From positions 248,001 to 312,000 of the forward strand of contig NW_026042395.1 in assembly GCF_023856365.1 (NCBI RefSeq): 64,000 nt of DNA. Reading direction: 5' to 3'. Below the pieces are notes generated by a model. The model did not search any database. It saw only the letters and a list, made by a program, of their open reading frames with translations, and had not been told where the DNA came from. The position numbers and the translations under genes are program-made. Position 1 is the first letter of the stretch. Each line of letters begins with the position of its first letter. Positions 55,150-64,000 of this stretch are shown here, piece by piece. This DNA is from Brienomyrus brachyistius. Its lineage: Eukaryota; Chordata; Actinopteri; Osteoglossiformes; Mormyridae.

Positions 55150-55560
55150 GGTTCGAGGTTATTAGTCACCTTTTGACGGAGAGAGTCTTTGAAAGCTCGT
55201 ACTCCAGAGGCCCCGCCCTCACCGCTGTGGCTAAATCCGGCTTTGCGCGGGCAGACCCGCCGATCCCCGAGGGGCACCGTGAGTCTGGAAGCGGATCAGA
55301 CGGCGCGGGACTTGGGAGCGCCCCCCCCAGCTACCTGGATGGTGAGAGGAGATAATAACCGCACAGATTTGTCTCACCCATCTGCTTAAATATCCCCATG
55401 TAGCTGTCGCCGCTCCTTCTCCTATGCAAATGCGGCCCGGAGCTGACATCAAAGCGGGCGCGGAATCACACATGGCCGCCCTTGAAATGCCGCGGCCGTA
55501 GCGCGGCCTGTCCACCTGGGGGCGGGGGGTGTGACAAAATGCCTTCCGCCTTTGTTCTCG
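55150..55560. promoter_or_regulatory. CpG-rich island
   Basis: CG dinucleotides cluster strongly here (for example GCCGCGGCCGTAGCGCGG near 55490) in otherwise CpG-poor DNA. One + strand frame is open from about 55173 to 55355. No homology or clear promoter motif is seen. Confidence 0.3.
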
Positions 55561-56456
55561 CCACTCGGCTGCAGAGTGCTTCCAGTGGCCCCTGTTTCGG
55601 AGCGGGTCACGGGCGTTTAGAGTTTACAGGGTAATACCTGTCCGTCAGTCACACTTAAATCCGAGGGAGAATGCTGAAGTGGATTAATGTGTTGAATCGG
55701 GGGACTTAAGGCCCGTAACAAGCTTTCGGTGGCTTCTCTAGCGTATGATATTAACCCGCCTCCAGCCTGCCGCTTGGCGTAACATAAACCCATAGCGGCA
55801 TTTAAGTACAGCTAACTACCCGATTCCCCCGAGGATGGTGGGTCAAATCCAGGCCCTGTTGTGTGAGCGGGGACTCGGGGTGTGTGGGAGCCGGGGGGCA
55901 GCCCAGTGTGCCATCCAGGGTGTGTGCAGCCTTACACCTTATACATCTGCGGAACCTGCCATAAATGGGTAAGAGGTTATTGAACGTCCATGGATGGGTT
56001 AGAAGGTCATAAGAGGAACTAATTATTTCCGTAATGTGAGAAGTATGGATACTGTTGCAAATGCATGAGCCCAAGAATGCAGTCGGAAGTGCAGTGGGAC
56101 TAAAACGCGGTAAAACACATAATGCACTTGTCATAAATATGAATGCAGATCATTAGATCGTTAGAAGGGCATGGCTTTTTCCACGCCGAATGTCTGCTAC
56201 TCGACTGCCCCGAGGTCTCTGCCTTCTCTATGCGTCAGTGAGGTGTAACGTGCATTAAAGTACCTACTTGCATAACTGCCTTTCAGAAATATCATACAAA
56301 AGGGCGGATACAAGGGAAGTTCACCGTACTTCCAGTAGTAATGAAGTGAGTTAAAAGAAAAAATGTAAGCATATTGTCTTTTTGTCTTCATAAAATCTGC
56401 AAGTGTTCAATAATAACTGATCTCTAGGTTCCATCCATTTTCTAGATGCATAGTTG

Positions 56457-56587
<131 letters not shown>

Positions 56588-58718
56588 CCTTTATTGGCCT
56601 ATAAGGATATTTGTCTTCACAGTCTGATCACCACAAACACAAGTGCATTGCAGACATCTGCCATATTAAACATGTTGGAAGCGTGTCGCGACACGAGGTG
56701 TATCTCTCATTCGGCCCGTCATGTTTTGTGTAGTCGTTTTGGTGGAGCGGATAAGCCGTGGCAGAACCGGTCCATTTGGCATCACTCCAGCCTGGAGTGC
56801 TCTTCAAGGGAGACGGTTGTTCTGTGAGCTAAACGGCAGCAGGTCAGGACAGGGGGCATCTCGGCTAGGAGGTCACCCGTACCACGGTTATGTTTCAGCA
56901 CAAACAGCGTGTTTGTGAGGAATAGCACGCCGTCCCAAACAGCTGATGTCGGCACTTGTGTTCACACGTACCCTGATTCTCAGGGTACGACATCACACGA
57001 TCAGTAACTCAGCCAAGGCAGGTTTCCATTAATGTTCATTTTCCGTTTTCACTCTCATTTCACTCTCATATTCTCTCATATTCTCTGTACTGAAGGGCTT
57101 GCTTTCATAGTGTTGTTCCTTCCAAACACCTGCAATTGTAAAAATATCTTAGTGTTTTTAGTCGTAAGGGTTGGCTTTGTTTCATTACTTATGTAGTTCA
57201 ATATTTAACAATATTAAAATGCATTCATTTTGTGACACTTAACCAGATCATGCAGTTTCATTAGAGAATAATGAGCTGAACTTATAATCACCTACGTAAA
57301 AATGCTGAAATCATTTCAAATGAGCGCTGCCGTTGTTACTCACTAGCATACGTCATTTAATTCCATCATATCGTGGACCTTGATGTCATACGTTTTAAGT
57401 GTTTTGTCCGTTTGATTGCTTATATGCAAAAGATACAACTTGAAATAATTATGACTTATTTAGTGCCATAGCCTGTGGTCTCGCACCTTGGCCTCAAACT
57501 CCCAGGGTTTGTAAGCCAGCCAAGGTCCTTGTAACTTTCTAACATGTGCCACCATTCAAAGGCATGAGGTGTCTCTATAATAGCTCCGGGCTCAACACAA
57601 CCGCTATTCTGAATAAGTAGTTTGGAGGGATGGATGGAATATGACATTGTGATAAGATACATTTATCCCCTTTGTATGCAACTTTTATCAAATCTTCACA
57701 TTTTTCTACTCCGGAGAGGCATTTGAAGAGGGGTATCATGTAATAAATGACCTACTATTGCACGCTCTTGCAGAAAAAGACAGTTCAGGACAGATGGGTG
57801 TAATTGTGATCAGTGTCATCCTACTCTGTGGCAATGTCCTTGTTTCCATCTCATTTAAATATCAATAACTTGCTGTCAGGTTAAAGACACGTTATCCTGA
57901 AATGTCCCATTTTCCTGAAAGCTAGCTGTGCCTGACCTTGTCAGTGATTGTTTTTATGGTTGAAACAATTACCTCAGCAGAACTCAAGGTGATAAATATT
58001 TGATATCAGTCTCCATTAAAGAAAAAAAAATCGCATTTCTCTGGGAGAAGATGAAAGATGCTGTCTTTCAGCTGTCTGGTATGTTTGTCATAGTACACTT
58101 GGGAGTAGATTCGTTGTGTGATATGCGGGCTGTCTGTCTGCTCTTCGAGATGTTTTTTAAAGATTTAAAAACGGCGTTTTATTACTTTTTTTTTTTTAAA
58201 AAGCTGCGGATCTGTGATAATCACCCAGAAACACATTGTTCTGTAGGTGAGGGTTTTGATTATATCAGAATAATTATTAATTAGGTAATAGTTTTTTGAC
58301 AAGGATATAAAAACTATGCACAGCCCGTCAACACAATTTCAAAATGTATGTGAGACTCTTCATATTTAATTATGGTATTTTGACCTGCAGTGACTGTGTG
58401 AAAAAATGTGGGATGCTAGTAACCAAAGAATAACACGTGTGGGTGTATAGAGTATCTAAAAAGGCTTTTTTATCCTGTATTCTACATCGTATCTTCCCAT
58501 AGACGTGTCTGACAAATAAGGTTAATTGAAGTGTGGTTTAGCTAGAGCAGAAAGTCTTGCTATTGTGGTTTAGTTAATGATGTGATTGAGTCATTGTACC
58601 TTGTTGTTCACTTTTATATGGCACACTGTGGTAAATGCTGTTACACTGTGTAAGGTATCCAGAGTCATTCATTTGTGCACTAATAGTGAGAAGATACCAT
58701 CCGGGACATGCTTTACCT

Positions 58719-58880
58719 CAGCGCTTCCCAATCCAATCATCGGGGACCCACGGACGGTCCAAGTCTTCACTCCCTCCCAGCTAGATGGGTCACATTTTTG
58801 CTCCCTCCCACTTCCCTACCGACTGGGAGCAAAAATATAGACTGTCTGGGGGTCCCCGAGGACTGGGTTGAAAAACACTG
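58719..58880. mobile_element. Palindromic hAT-like MITE, copy 2
   Basis: The element runs from CAGCGCTTCCCAATCC to GGGTTGAAAAACACTG with complementary arms throughout. It is flanked by perfect 8-base duplications CTTTACCT at 58711-58718 and 58881-58888. At 162 bases it cannot encode a transposase. Confidence 0.88.
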
Positions 58881-59200
58881 CTTTACCTTGTGCTTCTTGG
58901 GCACCAGGCTTGCCGTACTGAATCTATGGATGATTGTAATTTGCTGCTCCCTGCTGCCTGCACCTTCCTATGTTCCTTGTACTCTCTTGGCTTGACTGTC
59001 ACTTGCTGATGACCTCTTGGCACGCTGCGTGTTTGAGATGATCGGTCTGCTGCAATGTCCTTCTTCTGCCACCAGGGGTCGTGCTTGGTTTAGGTTTGAC
59101 GACAGAATTCTGCCAGTGGGGATCTGTCCCATGGTAGTGCCGTACTACTCGATATCAGTTTCTGCTGAATTGCTGTAATACGCCACACTATCCTCTAGAA

Positions 59201-59348
59201 CAGTGTTTCGCAATCCGGTCCTTGGGGACCCACAGACGGTTCACGTTTTTCCTCCCTCCCATAAATGTGGACCGGCTGGCAGGGAGCTCGGAGGGAGCAA
59301 AAACGTGGACCGACTCTGGGTCCTCGAGGACCGGATTGGGAAACCTTG
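59201..59348. mobile_element. Palindromic hAT-like MITE, copy 3
   Basis: It runs from CAGTGTTTCGCAATCCGGTC to GGATTGGGAAACCTTG. The flanking 8-mers are CTCTAGAA (59193-59200) and CTTTAGAA (59349-59356), seven of eight matching. Same family as 30987 and 58719. Confidence 0.85.
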
Positions 59349-59356
59349 CTTTAGAA

Positions 59357-61340
59357 AAAATATTATTATAATATTTTTTTTATTCGAGTGGGGGGAGGGT
59401 TTGTTATATTTTGCGCAAGATTCTAAGTCTATTTGGCCTTTAGGAATGATAACATCAACATCTTAATTATTCCACTAATGGGTTTTTTTCTGCTACACAG
59501 TTGTCTTGTATTATTTGGCAGGAATCTGTATTTTAGTTCATTGTATTTTGACTCGTTGTGTAGCTTGCTTGACTGGACTGGAAAAAGTTTGTTCTCTGTT
59601 TACATAAAGGAATATTCCCACATGTGGCATTATTCCACCTCTGCATTAAACGTACTGCAGAAAACAGCTCCTTCGTAAAGTAGTAGGTTGTCCACTCCGT
59701 CAAGGCAGCTGCCTCTTCCGTATGTGTCTAAAACTTTTCTTTTCATTCTCGGGCAATATCGACTCTTCCATTTGACAAGCATTCCCAGCTGTCCTTGGAT
59801 TTGGGGGAGATTTTCACAAGCACCGTCGGATTTTCCTGCTGAGCGATCGTCGTCCTGCATTTCTGTGAAAATTCCTGAAGCGGCATTGGGCGGGACCTTG
59901 GATTTCTACCTTTTCATTTTCCTGTTCAGTTTAGCGTGCTCTAGGTCACCGTAATGCCAAAATCTCCTTCCTGTATTCCAGCACCTGCCATCTCTTTTGA
60001 AGACTCTCCATCAGAATTACACCCAGCAAAGCGGCCTGTCCCCACGCATGCCAGTGGGATACAGCTAGCGTGGGCGCTCATGCTAAATCCCTAGTAAATC
60101 AGTAATAAATCAGTAATAAATGTCAGACATCGCTACAATTTTTGGATCCTCAAGTAGGTAATAGGAACTCTTTATGCTTATTTTATTTACACTTTATACT
60201 TTTGGACTTATTGATAAGGAGGTAGTTGATTAGTATGAGAACTGTACCGACAATGCAACCCAATGGGTTTCAGTGACACACAAAGAAAAAAAAACACCAA
60301 TCTGCTTGTAATTCTCTTCAAGATAACACCTGCATGTCGGGGGGGAGGGGGGGGGGGGGTGTGTGCAAAGCCCTTTTAGGAGATTTCTTCAAACATCTTA
60401 TCTAAAAAATATATATACATTACAGTAAAATGATTGTTATACATTTCAAATCTGCTTTGCTGAGCACTCTGGCGCATGCGGCCATATTGGAACCCTGCAT
60501 GAAAATGAATCGGGTTCAGTTCGGCAGGAGAAGTTCTTTTTCTTAACGGTTGAATTGTGAGCCGGAGGGTGAAAAGCAGGGACACAGCAGAGCAGAGCTG
60601 CAGGGGAGGCTGGTTCATCTGTGACTGAGCCTGTGTTTCAGTTACACTTCAATGAAACTACTGTGCATTCTTTCTGTTTACTTTTCATTTCATAACTTAT
60701 AGAGACAGTCTGGATCGCTGTCCTTATTATCATTATAATTTGTGCTTGATCACCTCATTATTAGGTGTCGATGTCACCTACTACAGCCTATATAAGAGGC
60801 ATTTCTCTAAGATGCCCTTGTCGGATTCACAAAGGCATGTAGTGATGAGTTTCTTCACGCTGTTACTAGCTGCCCTCTTCTCTTTTTCAATGGTTGTCTC
60901 CAACTAGCAACTTGCATTCATGTACCCATTAATATGGCAGCGCATTCAGAACATCGGTTGTTCAAGGGTTGCAATGACGGGGGCCTCTAAGGGGGCTCAG
61001 ACCCGCAGCCTCCGGGCATCGCGATCACAGGCATCCGGTGCCTTACCCAGCCATCTCACGCCTAGATAGCTTACTACTGATTTAGGGAGGGGTTGGCGTG
61101 GCTGCCAGTCAGCGGGGGGAGAACAGAGGCCTCCGCTGGCACAGCAAAGACCAGAAAGTTCAAAGAGTTTCAGAGGATTTTATAGTCGATCCGATCACAC
61201 ATTTATATCGACAGGCTGCTCCGCGCTTCAGAAATTCTGCACCGTGCTTAATCACTTGGCTTTGCATTATTTATAAGCTATAATTTATCACTGTCCTTTT
61301 AATCTTTTTTTAATGTGAGTCTTATATATTTATACATATT

Positions 61341-61421
<81 letters not shown>

Positions 61422-62815
61422 TATATGCAGTGTGTATATGTACTGTATATAAATTTTATATGTATTGTTTATGAGTAAATATGCATAGTGATATTCCGTT
61501 TTCACGGCTCATTCCCTGCGGTGTTTGAAAGTCATTGGCAGATCTCTTTCTTTTTTAAAAAACAATTACAGGTTGTACATCTTTTTTTTTTTTTTTTAGT
61601 TATAAACTCTAGGTCAAACCAACAAGGTGGCATACTTGATATGTAGATATCAAATACACAGCTTTTGTCTTTTGTCAGTCAGCAAGATGTTGAATACAGC
61701 TGCCAAATGTTTGAACCAGAATATCCTGTCTTGAAATTTGAGACATTGCACCTTCTGGTGGCTGGTTTCTGTGTGATGTTTGTTCAGTGTGACTGGATGG
61801 AAGCAGCAGCTCTAGACGTTAGAAAAGCCAATAGCCAGACCAGAGAAGGGGAGCTCATCTCTTTTAAATATCATCACAGTCCATTGCTAAATAATAAGTA
61901 ATGGAAGAAGGACGTGTGGTATTTATGACAGTAACTGTGATTTTAATGTATACAATAATGGTTTTTAAGAATTGCATAAAGGAGAAATGTAGGATTGACT
62001 CTACGGGCTGTTTTGCGTGTCAAAGCTTATTAAATTCTGCATGCGACTCGGTTAAAAAACAACGATCGATAAATTTTCCATTTGTTTGTCCGCTCTGCGG
62101 TCACGACGGAATGGCATTGGTTGGCCATCTGTCCGCGTCGGGTTTGTGGAACGTGAATTCAGATGCGCTGCGTAGTTTATCTAGTGTCCTTATATTCTAG
62201 TCTCACCATTCGCCTTTCGGTAAACACCTAACATGATGCATGTGTTTGACTCAGGTAGTGTTTGGATACATATTAGGCTTATATTTACATATATTCAAAA
62301 TACAAAGAAATACATATTAGAGGTAATTATGTTTTTAAATCTAGTTGAACAGGATTACTGAGACAACTTGGGGCAAATAAGGGGAAGGAAGCATGTTTCT
62401 GTACATGCCCAGAAAATGATGCAGTATGATGAAGTATAGCAATTTATAAATGTCATTACTGGTGATTTAAGGCATATTATTTGAACCTGCATACAGAATC
62501 ATTTATAATTCAGTTTTCTTTGTACAATATCAGGTTGTAACAGTCTAAGATAGTGTCTTTGTACTTTACAGTTTTAAACTGACCTGGTTTTTATAAAGGT
62601 CTGGAGTAGCCAACATGCTTTATTGATCACCAAGTGACACTAGAACTTTAACTAGATGTTATATGTTAAATTTCCATTGTAGCTCACTTGAATTAGCCAA
62701 CTGATTACTGTATGTAGGAGATGTGTGTTGTAGATAAGATTAAGTTGTTCAGTTTACAATCATGTGGAACTGACCATTTTCTCGTTATCAGATTTCCAAA
62801 GCTTGATATCAGAAT
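59357..62815. other. No gene recognised; AT-rich with simple repeats
   Basis: It holds G-runs at about 60339-60358, a possible degenerate SINE near 60958-61064 and a long TA microsatellite. Nothing else is supported. Confidence 0.45.
61349..61426. repeat. (TA)n microsatellite
   Basis: About 39 TA units with one slip near the end. Confidence 0.95.
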
Positions 62816-62857
62816 TCAGAAGATTAATATAAAATTTTCAAGGATTGACACTGTAGC

Positions 62858-63200
62858 GATCCTAGGCGGCTGGTGGCGTGGGCGGGACGCTTTCCTGTGG
62901 TGAGGGAGAAGATGACCTGAGTCACATGATAACCTGCTATCAGGTGGTGCTACCAGAACTGAGAGCAGATCCTGCTTTTGGCAGAAATGTGGATGCTGTG
63001 GATGTTCATCCCTGGTTACAGAAGTCGTCGGAAGTCCTTCGAGCGCTTTGTGAGACAGCTCAGCTTGAGAAGACGTGGAAGAGTCCCGGCTGCCGGCCCC
63101 CGGAGTCTCGCTCAGGGGCGTAGGCTCATCGCCGACGCGGCTGAGGTGACCTCCTCCGGTGGAGACCAGGCTCTGAGTCACCACCAACTGAGTTGATCGG
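62858..63200. other. GC-rich block open in several frames, unidentified
   Basis: It is a sharp GC-rich island in AT-rich DNA. Two + strand frames (62878-63123 and 62978-63196) and one - strand frame (62816-63337, 173 codons) are open. No family was recognised; it could be a decayed transposon or an exon. Confidence 0.25.
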
Positions 63201-63337
63201 TTATCAGGAAAGGTCAAATTAATGTTGCAATTCTCTTCCTCCATTTTAGCTTCTACAAATTCCTGTGACCGTGGTTTAGATGAATGGTGACAAACACAAT
63301 GATAATAAGCAGATTTTTTTAATGTACGATATTTCAC

Positions 63338-64000
63338 TTCTGGCTACCTGGATTTCAGCTAGCTGCTAAGTTAATCTCCTCTCATATTCTGGCCTCATCA
63401 AAGCAGGTTCTTGTTCTCTTCATACTTGCTTAGAAAATAGAATTACCTCGTTTTCATTTTCATTCATGCACTCGTCTAAATTAGTTTATCGTGTAATATT
63501 TGTTGATGCCTCTAGCCAGCAAGACACCCTAAACACAAATGTAAACCTTTTTCTGTCATGTTACTAAAGAATGAATATAAGTGTTACTATATTGTCAACA
63601 TCTTGTGTCAGTTTATCAGTCTGTGAAAGGCTGCATCGTCCTAAGCTGGTTTCCAGCACGCTGAGCCTGGCGGCACTGTACTGGTGAAACGAAACCATCT
63701 TTTATTTGTTGGATACATCTACATACACATTTCAGTCATTACAGTGCTCAAGTGACCCATTTTCTAAGCTAAAAGACGGAGAGTGGTGACCAGTTTGAAA
63801 GTGGAGGATTTACTGCGGTGATTTCAGCTACAGGGGTCATTTGAATGTCTTGTTCGATCCATTGTCACGCCAAAGCTTTTATGAATCAAGGCCTTTATGC
63901 CACGTCAGTATATAAACCCTCACTGACATTTCGACATGTTTGATGTGATAATGGTACTTATGTATTTCATTTGGTGCTATTTATTTACTTTATTTAAGGA
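63338..64000. other. No feature recognised
   Basis: AT-rich sequence without a recognisable gene or repeat up to the window end. Confidence 0.45.

Noticed and set aside
61901..62200. 99-codon frame with a C-x2-C...H pattern resembling a zinc finger
   Set aside because: Only one incomplete finger pattern, upstream half hydrophobic and AT-rich; not supported.

Overview
The window is vertebrate nuclear DNA, almost certainly from a ray-finned (teleost-type) fish. It has short exons with GT-AG introns, abundant microsatellites and C/G homopolymers, fish-type tRNA-derived SINEs, LINE tails ending in TGGA repeats, and small palindromic hAT-like elements. No prokaryotic features (operons, ribosome binding sites, CRISPR) are present.

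Region 1 (1-26623, + strand) holds the 3' part of a phospholipase C-eta gene, best matching PLCH2 (a or b paralogue not assigned). Seventeen exons run from the end of the EF-hand region through the X domain, a long acidic/basic linker, the Y domain and the C2 domain. Two very large exons follow that encode a serine/proline-rich C-terminal tail ending in a class II PDZ-type ligand. All exon phases agree except one: the exon at 5365-5538 carries two extra bases (one GA unit) that break the frame at the end of the X domain.

Region 2 (30079-37568, + strand) holds a compact nine-coding-exon gene for a kainate-binding protein, the short iGluR-like family known from fish, frogs and birds. It has a signal peptide and S1-TM-pore-TM-S2-TM layout, no amino-terminal domain, and 460 residues assembled here. 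Agonist-contact residues are kept, but the Q/R pore position and the M3 gate motif are changed. A 42-base exon-like island between the two genes is either its 5' noncoding exon or an alternative plch2 exon.

Region 3 (about 37.6-64 kb) is repeat-rich. Two or three exons resembling MORN1 are scattered over 42.1-53.4 kb on the + strand. One has an in-frame TGA and another an apparent frameshift, so this looks like a decaying or lost MORN1. Human MORN1 and PLCH2 both lie in 1p36, so the neighbourhood makes sense. I found no convincing gene from 53.4 kb to the end; that stretch holds a CpG-rich island near 55.2 kb, microsatellites, two hAT-like MITEs and an unexplained GC-rich block near 63 kb.

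Functionally, plch2 makes IP3 and diacylglycerol in neurons, and the kainate-binding protein is a glutamate-site membrane protein. Their adjacency is positional; nothing in the sequence shows that they share a pathway.
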